Shown here: piece by piece, positions 42,984 to 51,923 of the stretch | How the letters are laid out: the number at the start of each line of letters is the position of its first letter | Numbering within the stretch: position 1 is the stretch's first letter | Program-made: the position numbers and the translations under genes | Notes under the pieces: model-generated | Told to the model about the DNA's origin: nothing | Seen by the model: the letters and a program-made list of their open reading frames with translations, nothing else | The model's database searches: none | Assembly: GCF_003026495.1 (NCBI RefSeq) | Contig: NZ_PYMA01000011.1 | Coordinates: 1-64,000, forward strand | Origin: Photobacterium sanctipauli | Lineage (GTDB): Bacteria; Pseudomonadota; Gammaproteobacteria; Enterobacterales; Vibrionaceae | Length of the DNA: 64,000 nucleotides | Direction of reading: 5' to 3'

Positions 42984-43208
42984 ATCATCCTTCCAATTTT
43001 ATTTTGAACTTTTTGTGCGACGCAAAAAAGTGCCTATAAATATAGGCGTCAGTTAGCGGAAACTGCCTAGGAAACAAGTACGCTGTACAATAAAAAATAT
43101 TGGCTATCGGATGAGTGCTTAGGCAGTAATAATGCTCAAAAGGAAAAGCAGTGGCTTAGCTTTTCTGATGTTAACTGGCTTCCTCACACCAATGAATGGA
43201 AGTTAATA
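42984..43208 (+). promoter_or_regulatory. Leader of LPMO gene 2, copy of the gene 1 leader
   Basis: The block 42984-43072 repeats 41056-41144, including TTTTGAACTTTTTG and the palindrome GCCTATAAATATAGGC (43032-43047). ATCGGATGAG recurs at about 43106-43115 as in copy 1 (41178-41187). CTTCC at 43179-43183 can again pair with GGAAG at 43198-43202, although the loop between them has diverged. Confidence 0.6.
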
Positions 43209-44711
43209 ATGAAAAAAATAATCTCACTGTCAGTTGGGGCAGCGTCAGTCATGGCGGCTGTTACTTCGTTCCAAGTTAGTGCGCATGGTTGGACGGATTT
43301 CCCCAAAGCACGCCAAATGTTCTGTTATGAAGACGGTGGCTATGACTGGCCAACAGATGGTTCGGGGATCCCGAATGCTGCTTGCCGTGCCACCTTCTTA
43401 GAATCAGGTACCTATCCGTTTGTTCAGAAGAACGAATATTCGGCCATTGTTAATAATCATACTGATATGGATGCGGTCAAAGCCGTGGTTAAAGATGGTC
43501 AGCTATGTTACGGCTCAGATTCCAAGAAAAGCGGGATTGGTGTGGCTTCTGCCGATTGGCAGCGCACTATTCTAAAAGCGGGTGAAACTATTCAGCTGAA
43601 GTTTTTGGCGACCGCACCGCATAACCCAAGCTATTGGGAATTCTATTTGAGCAAGCCATCATACAATGCCGCGTATACTCGCCTAACATGGGATGATGTC
43701 GAGAAGATTGCCGATTACGGTGATATCGAAAAACAAAATATTGATGGTAGTGAATACTATGTCATGGATATTACTATGCCAGCCGGACGTACAGGCGAAG
43801 CAACGCTGTTGACTCGTTGGCAGCGTACCGATGGCGGTGGTGAAGGCTTCTACAACTGTAGTGATATCAAGTTTGAAGGTGATGCACCGCCACCGGAGTG
43901 GACGGAACTTGGCTCGTATGTGCAACAGGGCTTGGTCGCGGAAGCGGGTGATTATATCCTTTACCGTATCTTCAATGGTAGCGGCTCTGAGATCGTAGAA
44001 GAGAAACTGCCTATTACCGCTGCTAACCAAAATATCCATGTTTGGTCTTACGAATTAGCCCAGTTGATTAACCAAGAGCACAGCACGATCACCCAAGTGG
44101 GTATTGAGCAGCCTTCAGGCGAGATTGCTTATGATCAGTCAGATCTCTATGCCAATAAGGTGTTCGCAACCAACCCGAGCTATAGGTATGCGCTTGATGT
44201 TCGTGACGGTACGATTGAACCGGCACCGGTTGAAGTGACTGGCATCGAGTCTGAGTATACTCAGGGCAGCGACGGTAAGACTTTTGTTGATGCGACCGTG
44301 TCTTCAGAAGGCCGTTACCTTATCAATATGAAGTTGTTAGACAGCAATGGCCATCAGCTATCGCTAGCGAGTGATATTGTTGATAACGGTGATATTGCCT
44401 TGAGCGTGTTTACTACCCAGACTGGTAACTTCACCGTGGAAGTGACCGCAGCAGCTGAAGGCAGCTCAGATCACGAAGTTGTGTCTACCCAGCAAATTAC
44501 CATCAAGGAGCCTTCAAACGGTGAATATGATTATGTTTACCCGGATGGTATCGGTAGCTATGTGCCTGACGAAACAGTCGTACTAAGCCGCGATGGTGAT
44601 ACGTATAAGTGTCGTCCAGCACCTCATGGCGAGTGGTGTAATATCGACTCTGCGATTCACTACGAGCCTGGCTTTGGCTCCGACTGGGAAGACGCTTGGG
44701 TTAAGCAATAA
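43209..44711 (+). CDS. GbpA-like lytic polysaccharide monooxygenase, copy 2 (AA10)
   Basis: A second secreted AA10 protein of exactly 500 residues, same architecture as copy 1: signal peptide to Ala25, His26 (HGWTDFPKAR), second brace His at about 138 (ATAPHNPSYWEFY), GbpA-type middle modules, C-terminal chitin-binding module (YDYVYPDGIGSY..., WCNIDS, FGSDWEDAWVKQ). The signal peptides are nearly identical and the middle region is much more divergent, for example DDLELFDTAG against DDVEKIADYG. The copies could differ in substrate or crystal-face preference. Leader and terminator are duplicated too, so the two are separate transcription units expressed under the same control. Confidence 0.9.
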   Translation: MKKIISLSVGAASVMAAVTSFQVSAHGWTDFPKARQMFCYEDGGYDWPTDGSGIPNAACRATFLESGTYPFVQKNEYSAIVNNHTDMDAVKAVVKDGQLCYGSDSKKSGIGVASADWQRTILKAGETIQLKFLATAPHNPSYWEFYLSKPSYNAAYTRLTWDDVEKIADYGDIEKQNIDGSEYYVMDITMPAGRTGEATLLTRWQRTDGGGEGFYNCSDIKFEGDAPPPEWTELGSYVQQGLVAEAGDYILYRIFNGSGSEIVEEKLPITAANQNIHVWSYELAQLINQEHSTITQVGIEQPSGEIAYDQSDLYANKVFATNPSYRYALDVRDGTIEPAPVEVTGIESEYTQGSDGKTFVDATVSSEGRYLINMKLLDSNGHQLSLASDIVDNGDIALSVFTTQTGNFTVEVTAAAEGSSDHEVVSTQQITIKEPSNGEYDYVYPDGIGSYVPDETVVLSRDGDTYKCRPAPHGEWCNIDSAIHYEPGFGSDWEDAWVKQ

Positions 44712-44802
44712 TGGGTAACCAAGAAATGCTACGACTTAAAGCCAAGCTGTAACCGTTAAGCAAGCTTGAGCTAGCATTGAAGAGGCCCATCAACATATTG
44801 AA

Positions 44803-44828
44803 AACGCTGGCATAGTCCAGCGTTTTTT
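44803..44828 (+). terminator. Terminator of LPMO gene 2
   Basis: AACGCTGG (44803-44810) with CCAGCGTT (44817-44824) and a run of T. The stem is identical to that after gene 1, and the loop differs by one base. Confidence 0.88.
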
Positions 44829-45132
44829 TATGCCTCGTACATCACACTTTCTGTGCCTTATCATCGCATGAGTGAAATTGAATGTTTCCCTGTGTCGACA
44901 ATATTGATAGTCAACCTGTTGATTATTTGATCCTGTTCAAATTAATTATGATGAATATATCCGAGAGAGGAATAAATTGCGCAAGATCAAATTGTTGCAC
45001 AACTTTGCAGTGTTAGATATGCCTGTCTGCAACACCGAAGAGACAAATTACAGGTAGCCCATTGAGCTTATCCGATAGTCGGTTTTTAGTGGGTTAAAGT
45101 AATTAGTATTTGATAGATATGGAGAAATCATC
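44829..45132. other. Gap upstream of the alcohol dehydrogenase
   Basis: No gene is visible in these ~300 bases. CCGATAGTCGG (about 45070-45080) is a short palindrome 50 bases before the gene and may be part of its promoter. Nothing else stood out. Confidence 0.35.
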
Positions 45133-46281
45133 ATGAGTAGCGCATTTTTCATCCCAACGGTTAACCTAATGGGTGCAGGCTGTCTAACAGAGGCAGTTGA
45201 TGCGATTCAATCTCACGGTTTCAAAAAAGCCCTTATTGTTACTGATAAGGTGCTAAGCCAAATCGGTATGGTAAAACAGGTTGCCGATCTGCTAACTGCA
45301 CGAAATGTGGAGTCAGTTGTTTTTGATGGGACACAACCAAACCCGACGATAGGTAATGTAGAAGCTGGTTTGGCATTGCTAAAAGAAGGTGAGTGTGACT
45401 TTGTTATCTCATTAGGTGGTGGTTCACCACACGATTGTGCCAAAGGTATCGCGCTGGTAGCGTCAAACGGCGGTGAAATTGCTGACTACGAAGGTGTTGA
45501 CCAGTCTGCCAAGCCCCAGCTGCCTTTGGTTGCCATCAACACGACAGCGGGTACGGCATCGGAAATGACTCGCTTCTGTATCATTACTGATGAAGCGCGC
45601 CACATCAAAATGGCAATTGTTGATAAAAACACGACCCCGCTAATGTCTGTTAATGATCCTGAGCTAATGTTGGCTAAACCTGCCTTGCTAACCGCGGCGA
45701 CAGGTATGGATGCACTGACTCACGCCATTGAAGCGTATGTATCAACGGCTGCAACACCGGTAACAGATGCGGTAGCCATTAAAGCGATTGAGCTGGTTCA
45801 GGCTCACCTACGTACGGCAGTTGAAGACGGCCAAAACATCGAAGCGCGTGAGCAAATGGCCTACGCCCAGTTCATGGCTGGTATGGCGTTCAATAACGCG
45901 TCACTGGGTTACGTGCATGCCATGGCGCACCAGTTGGGTGGCTTCTACGACTTGCCACACGGTGTATGTAATGCGGTATTGCTACCACATGTGCAGCGCT
46001 ACAATGCCCAGGTTTGCCCAGAGCGCCTAACCGATGTGGCCAAAGCCATGGGTGTGAATGTAGAAGGCATGACACCTGAGCAGGGTGCGGAAGCCGCACT
46101 TGAAGCGATCCAGCAACTATCAAAAGAAATCGGCATTCCTGCTGGCTTGAAAGAGCTGGGTGCGAAGGAAGAAGATATCAAGGTATTGGCTGACAATGCA
46201 CTGAAAGACGCCTGTGGCCTAACTAACCCGAAACAAGCCACGCACGAAGAGATTTCAGGTATTTTTGCTGCTGCGCTATAA
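45133..46281 (+). CDS. Iron-containing alcohol dehydrogenase
   Basis: A 382-residue group III alcohol dehydrogenase, the same length as E. coli YiaY and similar to Zymomonas AdhB. The NAD-binding [11 protein letters not shown] is at about residues 96-106. The iron-site histidines fall in [14 protein letters not shown] and in the later [23 protein letters not shown]. It would interconvert primary alcohols and aldehydes with NAD; the exact substrate is not readable from sequence. It is a single-gene unit with its own terminator. GGAG lies 8 bases before the ATG. Confidence 0.9.
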   Translation: MSSAFFIPTVNLMGAGCLTEAVDAIQSHGFKKALIVTDKVLSQIGMVKQVADLLTARNVESVVFDGTQPNPTIGNVEAGLALLKEGECDFVISLGGGSPHDCAKGIALVASNGGEIADYEGVDQSAKPQLPLVAINTTAGTASEMTRFCIITDEARHIKMAIVDKNTTPLMSVNDPELMLAKPALLTAATGMDALTHAIEAYVSTAATPVTDAVAIKAIELVQAHLRTAVEDGQNIEAREQMAYAQFMAGMAFNNASLGYVHAMAHQLGGFYDLPHGVCNAVLLPHVQRYNAQVCPERLTDVAKAMGVNVEGMTPEQGAEAALEAIQQLSKEIGIPAGLKELGAKEEDIKVLADNALKDACGLTNPKQATHEEISGIFAAAL

Positions 46282-46318
46282 GGGCACAAGCTAAGCTAAT
46301 TACTGTCGTTAAACATGT

Positions 46319-46342
46319 AAAGCGGTCGAGAGGCCGCTTTTT
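46319..46342 (+). terminator. Terminator of the alcohol dehydrogenase gene
   Basis: AAAGCGG (46319-46325) with CCGCTTT (46334-46340), an eight-base loop and TTTTT. It lies 38 bases past the stop. Confidence 0.85.
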
Positions 46343-46380
46343 GTTATCTCTGGCTGCTGTCTCTACATAAAGGATGGGTG

Positions 46381-47499
46381 CTAAAACAACACATCAAGTC
46401 GTTGTCTTGCCTTCTTGGTGAAATGCTGGAAGCCGTTCTTACCCTGTTGTTTTACTTCATACATGGCAAAATCTGCCTGCTGCAACAATTCAGAAATTTC
46501 TTTTGCGGTGCCTGGGTACTCGCTGGCGCCAATGCTGGCGGAAATGGCATGGTATTTACCCGCATAGCAGGCGGGTTGTTTAAAGGCTTCAATGATTTGC
46601 TTGCCGATGCAAGGTTGCTGGTCGGCTTGTTGCGGGCAAAGCTCGATCACGGCAAACTCATCCCCCCCCATACGTGCCACCTTGAAGTGCGAACATTTCA
46701 ATGTTTTCAGGCGCGAGGCCACTTCCACCAATAATTCATCGCCGGCCTGGTGCCCTAAGGTGTCATTGATTTGTTTGAACCCGTCTAGGTCAATTAAGTA
46801 AAACGTAAACGGGGTTTTGTTGTCGGTTAGTTTGACCAGCTCCCGGTTTAGCCACAGGCGGTTGCTCACACCGGTGAGGGAGTCGCTCATGGCGAGTTTA
46901 TGGTGGAGCTTGGATTCCCGGTGGAGAATATAGATGATCAATACACCCAGTAGCAGGGTGACGGCCAGCAGGTAGCGGATCAGCATTTCCATTTTGGCAA
47001 CGGCATTGATCTGCTCGGCTAATTCGCCGCTTGATAAGCGGAATTTATGGTTAAGGAAAATCACCAATTCGTCGTAATCAGCTCGAACAGCATCGAGGAC
47101 CGGCTTGACGTTGTAGGTTTGGGGTAGGTTGATCAAATCATCTTCTATCGATTGGATAAATCCATAGTGATCAATGATCTCTTGTAGCGCGCCATTGAAG
47201 TTGTGGAGGTGGATAATGTCTGAATTAATCAGGATAGTTTTGAATCGGCTCCATAATATTTCGTACTGAAGCATCATGTCATTATGGTCGCTGCGAAACG
47301 ATTGATAGCTGCGGAGCTGATAGTTGAACTCGGCGTATTCCTTGGTGAGTTGCAACACATACCAGATGGCTTCGTTTTGGCTCTGGGCAATGATATTGGA
47401 AGTGCGTTTGAGCGAGCCCACTGCCGCAATGATGGTAAACATCAACAGTGGGATAATGATAAACAGAGCTAGTCGAACTTTATTTTGTTTTACTCGCAT
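46381..47499 (-). CDS. Membrane diguanylate cyclase (GGDEF)
   Basis: A 372-residue c-di-GMP synthase. A membrane helix lies near residues 10-30 and a second near 175-195, bracketing a ~140-residue periplasmic sensor region of unknown type. The GGDEF domain follows, starting MSDSLTGVSNRLWLNREL, with LIDLDGFKQINDTLGHQAGDELL and the intact catalytic RMGGDEFAVIE. No RxxD inhibitory site stands out upstream of it. The upstream neighbour, a MoCo-fold periplasmic protein, ends 12 bases before ATG 47499, so the two are almost certainly one operon and its product probably feeds the sensor domain. A TTG three codons earlier is an alternative start. Confidence 0.88.
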   Translation of the reverse strand: MRVKQNKVRLALFIIIPLLMFTIIAAVGSLKRTSNIIAQSQNEAIWYVLQLTKEYAEFNYQLRSYQSFRSDHNDMMLQYEILWSRFKTILINSDIIHLHNFNGALQEIIDHYGFIQSIEDDLINLPQTYNVKPVLDAVRADYDELVIFLNHKFRLSSGELAEQINAVAKMEMLIRYLLAVTLLLGVLIIYILHRESKLHHKLAMSDSLTGVSNRLWLNRELVKLTDNKTPFTFYLIDLDGFKQINDTLGHQAGDELLVEVASRLKTLKCSHFKVARMGGDEFAVIELCPQQADQQPCIGKQIIEAFKQPACYAGKYHAISASIGASEYPGTAKEISELLQQADFAMYEVKQQGKNGFQHFTKKARQRLDVLF

Positions 47500-47511
47500 A
47501 CAATCCAATGC

Positions 47512-48000
47512 TTATTTGACGTCTATTAGCTCAATTTGCCAGACCATTTTTGCCAGTTGCTTGGTTTCCGAAAGTTCTGGGTAGTCGTCAATGGAAGCAA
47601 CGAGCCAATACGGCCCATAATCCCTTACTTTCAGATAGTTACCGTTTTTCTTAATGGCAACTAATGGCTGGTATTTTTCGATGTACTCCTGAGATACATC
47701 GACCTGGTAGTCATTTAAGGCAGTGAAACTGATCCTTTCTGGCTCAAGTGAAAAAGTAGTGAGTAACACGGATAGCCGGACCCCTTCGAACCTGGCTTGC
47801 CCCTCGAACCAGGGAAGGTGGGTCGATAGTTTGTGCTGCGGGAGTTGTTCTATTTCGCCTCGGGATAGGGTGATCGCGACCTGCTTTCCATTGCTATCGA
47901 TACCGTTGATCTTGAGTGGTGGGGCATAAGCCCAGGATAAAAAAGGGAAAAATAACAATCCAATCAACAAACTAACACGTCCCAATTGTGTTGCTGTCAT
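47512..48000 (-). CDS. Periplasmic oxidoreductase-like (MoCo-fold) protein without cysteine
   Basis: A 162-residue exported protein with an N-terminal signal peptide (hydrophobic from about residue 8, cleavage near SWA). The rest has the pattern of the sulfite-oxidase-like molybdopterin fold: LKINGI, ITLSRGEIEQLPQHKLSTHLPWF, a FEGVRLSVLLTTF-like core, YQVDVSQEYI and the final VWQIELIDV. Yet the whole chain has no cysteine, so it cannot supply the Cys ligand of a sulfite-oxidase-type Moco. It more likely acts as a ligand-binding partner for the diguanylate cyclase that follows it. ATG 48000 has GAGG 8 bases upstream. Confidence 0.72.
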   Translation of the reverse strand: MTATQLGRVSLLIGLLFFPFLSWAYAPPLKINGIDSNGKQVAITLSRGEIEQLPQHKLSTHLPWFEGQARFEGVRLSVLLTTFSLEPERISFTALNDYQVDVSQEYIEKYQPLVAIKKNGNYLKVRDYGPYWLVASIDDYPELSETKQLAKMVWQIELIDVK

Positions 48001-48221
48001 CACATCAGCCTCATTCATCCGTTTTTATATAGTGTAGTTGCTTATTGGAGAGGGGCGGTCGTAGAGGTAAAAAAAATACTAGTTCAGTACGGTTTGGTTA
48101 GCGCGTTTAAGGGATGAGATCAAAATAAACGTTGAAAAAACTTGAGGTCGATCCAGTAACTCACTAGAATCCACCGCTTCTTTTGTCATTCTATTCATCG
48201 CTATCGGCGCGGAATGATGCT

Positions 48222-48298
48222 CATGGCGTTAGCCATGTCTATCAGGGGCCTCCCCTGTTTTGACAACCCTTGGTTGTATCTACGTCGCTCAAACCAAG
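48222..48298 (+). promoter_or_regulatory. Structured leader upstream of the OpuC/Osm operon
   Basis: Four inverted repeats lie close together before the transporter operon: CATGGC/GCCATG (48222-48237), CAGGGG/CCCCTG followed by TTTT (48243-48261, terminator-like), ACAACC/GGTTGT (48263-48277), and CTTGGTT/AACCAAG (48269-48275 with 48292-48298). The third and fourth overlap and exclude each other, as in an attenuator or riboswitch. I know no named RNA class with this pattern. Apart from this block, bases 48001-48348 hold only the ribosome-binding region of the first gene. Confidence 0.5.
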
Positions 48299-48348
48299 TG
48301 ACTACCTGAAAACAATCTGTGTTTAACTCTTAAATCCAGGAGTGAAAA

Positions 48349-49005
48349 TTGGAAATTTTCAATTTCGTTCTGGACAACTGGGATGTTATTGCCTCGCGTA
48401 CAGTCGAGCACCTGTCATTAGTTAGCTTGGCTGTTGGCCTTGCAATGCTAACAGGCGTGCCGATTGGCATTGCAATCACCCAGAATCAACGTGCCGCCAA
48501 TATTGTGCTGTATGTTGCGTCCATTATTATTACGATCCCATCCATCGCCTTGTTCGGGATCATGATCCCGGTGCTATCTATTATCGGCCAAGGGATCGGC
48601 TATTTACCTGCAGTCATTGCAGTTTTGCTGTACTCGCAGCTACCCATTATTCGTAACACGTATACCGCGATCACCAATGTCGATCCGGCGTTGCGCGAAG
48701 CCGCGCGCGGTATTGGGTTGACCAACATGCAGCGCTTGCGCTTGGTTGAAATCCCACTGGCGATACCGGTCATTATGGCGGGTGTACGCATGGCGGTGGT
48801 GATGAATATCGGCGTGATGGCAATCGCAACCTATATCGGTGCTGGTGGCCTAGGTACATTCATCGCCCGTGGTATCAGCCAGTCTGATCCACGCCAGTTG
48901 ATTGTTGGTGCCGTCGCAGTGAGTCTGCTGGCGATTTTTGCAGACTTGGTGCTTGCAAGAATCCAGAAGAAATTCACACCTAAGGGCGTCGTTGTTCACG
49001 GCTAA
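48349..49005 (+). CDS. Compatible-solute ABC transporter permease 1 (OpuC/Osm type)
   Basis: A 218-residue inner-membrane permease of the ProW/OpuCB type with about six spans and the EAA-type loop DPALREAARGIGLTNMQRLRLVEIPLA. The start is TTG at 48349 with AGGAG 6 bases upstream; this is a genuine non-ATG start, since the next in-frame ATG would remove the first membrane span. It is first in a four-gene operon (permease, ATPase, permease, binding protein) like osmU/yehZYXW of enterobacteria, importing glycine betaine, choline-O-sulfate or similar osmolytes. Confidence 0.9.
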   Translation: MEIFNFVLDNWDVIASRTVEHLSLVSLAVGLAMLTGVPIGIAITQNQRAANIVLYVASIIITIPSIALFGIMIPVLSIIGQGIGYLPAVIAVLLYSQLPIIRNTYTAITNVDPALREAARGIGLTNMQRLRLVEIPLAIPVIMAGVRMAVVMNIGVMAIATYIGAGGLGTFIARGISQSDPRQLIVGAVAVSLLAIFADLVLARIQKKFTPKGVVVHG

Positions 49006-49034
49006 TAGTTTTACGAATATAAGAGGGTGTTTTC

Positions 49035-50156
49035 ATGATCCAACTTGAGAACCTGACAAAAATTTTCGAAACACCACAGGGCGTGGTGACGGCTGCCGAC
49101 CATATCAACATGGAAGTGCCAACAGGCGAGATTTGTGTATTGCTTGGCCCATCTGGCTGCGGTAAAACCACCACACTAAAAATGATTAACCGCTTGGTGA
49201 CGCCAACCTCGGGCCGTGTCCTGATCAACGGCGAAGATACCACTGGCATTGATACTGTGACTTTGCGTCGTAACATCGGCTACGTGATCCAGCAGATTGG
49301 TCTGTTCCCTAACATGACCATTGAAGAGAATATTGCACTGATCCCTAAGCTAATGGGCTGGGATCCAAAGCGTTGCACCCAGCGTGCCAAAGACCTGCTT
49401 GATATGGTGGCGCTTGATCCGAATACCTTCATGAAGCGCTACCCGAACGAGCTTTCTGGTGGCCAGCAGCAGCGTGTGGGTGTTGTTCGTGCCCTAGCGG
49501 CAGATGCACCGGTACTTTTGATGGATGAACCTTTTGGTGCTATCGACCCAATTAACCGCGAAGTGATTCAGGAAGAATTCCTGAAGATGAACAAAGAGTT
49601 GAAGAAAACTATCATGTTCGTTTCCCACGACATCGATGAAGCGGTGAAGATGGCTGACAAGGTGGCAATCTTCCGCGATGGTCAGCTTGAACAGTATTCA
49701 AGCCCGGATCAGTTGCTAGCCCAGCCTGCGACCGACTTCGTTGCTGATTTTGTGGGTACTGACCGTACTCTGAAGCGCCTACAGCTTTCAACCGCTGGCG
49801 AGGTAATGGAAGCGAATGTACCAACGGTGATGCCAAGCGATAACCTTGAAGTGGCACTGCAGCGCATGAACGATTACGGCCATGGCATGATTGTGATGGT
49901 GAATAACCAGCAGCAGCCAGTGGGCGTGATTAACAAATCGGTGGCGATGAGCCAGCGTGGTTTGTGTAGCGATCACTTCGATGGCCTGCCGATTTTGATG
50001 AAGCAAGAGCAGGATCTTCGTGCTGTTGTTTCTAAGATGTTCGCCCACGATATCAGCTGGCTGGCGGTGGTTGACGAGCAAGGTCGCCTGTGTGGTGAGA
50101 TTTCACAGCGTGGTATTACACACCACCTGGGAGCAAGCTTCCGTACAAAGGGGTAA
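49035..50156 (+). CDS. Compatible-solute ABC transporter ATPase with CBS domains
   Basis: A 373-residue ATPase of the OpuCA/ProV type. Walker A is GPSGCGKTT at about residues 37-45, the signature is LSGGQQQRVGVVRALA, Walker B is VLLMDEPFGAIDP, and FVSHDIDEA is the switch His. Two C-terminal CBS-like repeats follow (VMPSDNLEVALQRMNDYGHG and LRAVVSKMFAHDISWLAVV), which in OpuA sense ionic strength. It lies 29 bases after the first permease gene. The regulation by osmolarity is a family inference. Confidence 0.92.
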   Translation: MIQLENLTKIFETPQGVVTAADHINMEVPTGEICVLLGPSGCGKTTTLKMINRLVTPTSGRVLINGEDTTGIDTVTLRRNIGYVIQQIGLFPNMTIEENIALIPKLMGWDPKRCTQRAKDLLDMVALDPNTFMKRYPNELSGGQQQRVGVVRALAADAPVLLMDEPFGAIDPINREVIQEEFLKMNKELKKTIMFVSHDIDEAVKMADKVAIFRDGQLEQYSSPDQLLAQPATDFVADFVGTDRTLKRLQLSTAGEVMEANVPTVMPSDNLEVALQRMNDYGHGMIVMVNNQQQPVGVINKSVAMSQRGLCSDHFDGLPILMKQEQDLRAVVSKMFAHDISWLAVVDEQGRLCGEISQRGITHHLGASFRTKG

Positions 50157-50159
50157 GGG

Positions 50160-50891
50160 ATGAAATCAATTAATCTGAGCCCTTACATGAACGCGCTGCT
50201 CATGCTGATTGTGTTCAGCCTAGGTGTTGCTGCGCAGTCTTCCGGTTTCATCGAGCAGTTCTTCTACTACTGGGATGAGATTGTGTACCTGTCGGGCCAC
50301 CATATTAAGCTGACGCTGATTTCAGGTTCGATAGCGGTGATGATTGGTATTCCGGTTGGGGTGATCCTAAGTCGTCCGGCTTGCCGCAAGATTGCTGACT
50401 TTGTGATGCAAATCTTCAATGTCGGTACAACGGTGCCAACCCTGGCGGTATTGGCTTTGTCGATGAGCTTTTTGGGTATTGGCGACAAGCCAGCGATTTT
50501 CGCATTGGCGTTTGCGTCGATTCTGCCGATCCTGCGTAACACCTATACCGGCTTGCTTTCTGTACCTGCTCACCTCAAAGAGGCTGCAACGGGGATTGGC
50601 CTAACGCCTTGGCAGCAGCTGGTTAAAGTTGAACTGCCAAACGCGATGTTTGTGATTATGGCCGGTGTTCGTACCGCGATTGCTATCAACATTGGTACGG
50701 TGCCACTGGCATTCCAAATCGGTGGTACCGGCTTGGGTGAGCTGATCTTTGCGGGTATCGACCTGTACGATACGCCAATGATGCTAGCGGGGGCGATCCC
50801 TACCGCGGTATTGGCCCTGATCGCTGACATTATTTTGGGCATGGTGACATTCCTGATTGTTAGCAAGGGTGTTAACCCTAACCGTAAGTAA
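50160..50891 (+). CDS. Compatible-solute ABC transporter permease 2
   Basis: A 243-residue second permease with about six spans, EAA-type loop AHLKEAATGIGLTPWQQLVKVELPNA, and NTYTGLLSVP before it. It starts 3 bases after the ATPase stop, so translation is coupled, with the ribosome-binding GGGG inside the end of the ATPase gene. Together with permease 1 it should form a heterodimeric membrane channel. Confidence 0.9.
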   Translation: MKSINLSPYMNALLMLIVFSLGVAAQSSGFIEQFFYYWDEIVYLSGHHIKLTLISGSIAVMIGIPVGVILSRPACRKIADFVMQIFNVGTTVPTLAVLALSMSFLGIGDKPAIFALAFASILPILRNTYTGLLSVPAHLKEAATGIGLTPWQQLVKVELPNAMFVIMAGVRTAIAINIGTVPLAFQIGGTGLGELIFAGIDLYDTPMMLAGAIPTAVLALIADIILGMVTFLIVSKGVNPNRK

Positions 50892-50900
50892 GAGGTAACA

Positions 50901-51788
50901 ATGAAGCGTATTATTTCTCTGTTTGCTGCTGTGGCATTGTTGGGTTCTGCATCGGCGATGGCAGCTGGCAAGCTGGTTGTTGGCGGTAAGGGGTATACCG
51001 AGCAGCTTATTATGTCGACCATGACTTCGCAGTACCTGGCGGGCTTGGGCTATGACGTGGATCAGCGCGATGGCATGGGTTCGACCGTGCTGCGTACTGC
51101 CCAGCTTAACGGTCAGATTGACCTTTACTGGGAATACACCGGCACCGGCTTGGTGACGTTTAACAAGGTGGTTGAAAAGCTCAGCCCTGCTGAAACCTAC
51201 CAGCGTGTAAAGGAGTTGGACGAGCAGGTGGGTTTGGTGTGGCTGAATCCGTCGAAGGCGAACAACACCTACGCACTTGCAATGCGTAAGGACTTTGCCA
51301 AAGAAAAAGGCATTGAGTCGATCACCGATATGATGGATTGGCTGCAAACGGAAGATGGCAGTAATGCCCAGCTGGCAAGCAATATTGAGTTCTCGGCCCG
51401 CCCGGATGGCTTGAAGTCGCTCTTGGCTGCGTATGAGTTTGAAATGCCGCGCCATAACCTGCGTAAGATGAACTCAGGTTTGGTGTATCAAGCGCTAGCG
51501 CAAGAAGTCGTGGATATCTCGATGGTATTCGCCACCGATGGCCGCGTGAAAGCATTTAATTTTTACGTACTGAAAGATGACCGCGAACACTTCCCTAACT
51601 ATGCGCTAACGCCGGTGGTACGCCAAGATACGTTGGCCCAGTTCCCGCAGTTGGCGGAGCAGCTAAACGTTTTGTCTGCCTTGATGAACGATGACGTGAT
51701 GTCGACCCTGAATGCGACTGTTGATGTGGAAGGGGTATCAATCGAGCACGTTGCCCGCGATTTCCTCAAGCAGAACGATCTGATTTAA
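50901..51788 (+). CDS. Compatible-solute ABC transporter substrate-binding protein
   Basis: A 295-residue periplasmic binding protein with a cleavable signal peptide (MKRIISLFAAVALLGSASAMAA). The mature part opens KLVVGGKGYTEQLIMSTM and shows LYWEYTGTG and DLYWEYTGTGLV-type residues of the OpuC/OsmX family, which bind quaternary ammonium compounds with aromatic side chains. It starts 9 bases after permease 2 and has AGAGG 5 bases upstream of the ATG. It ends the operon; a strong terminator follows. Confidence 0.92.
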   Translation: MKRIISLFAAVALLGSASAMAAGKLVVGGKGYTEQLIMSTMTSQYLAGLGYDVDQRDGMGSTVLRTAQLNGQIDLYWEYTGTGLVTFNKVVEKLSPAETYQRVKELDEQVGLVWLNPSKANNTYALAMRKDFAKEKGIESITDMMDWLQTEDGSNAQLASNIEFSARPDGLKSLLAAYEFEMPRHNLRKMNSGLVYQALAQEVVDISMVFATDGRVKAFNFYVLKDDREHFPNYALTPVVRQDTLAQFPQLAEQLNVLSALMNDDVMSTLNATVDVEGVSIEHVARDFLKQNDLI

Positions 51789-51818
51789 CCACTTGTTAAT
51801 TCGCAACAGCGAAAACAA

Positions 51819-51853
51819 AAATACCAGTTCAAATGAACTGGTATTTTTTTGCC
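51819..51853 (+). terminator. Terminator of the OpuC/Osm operon
   Basis: A 12-bp stem, AAATACCAGTTC (51819-51830) with GAACTGGTATTT (51835-51846), a four-base loop and a T-run. It lies 30 bases past the last stop. Confidence 0.93.
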
Positions 51854-51923
51854 TGTATTTTGCGAAAGCTGATAGTGATACCAACCCCATCAAAACCTGA
51901 TCAGATATTTAATGGCAAAGGTA

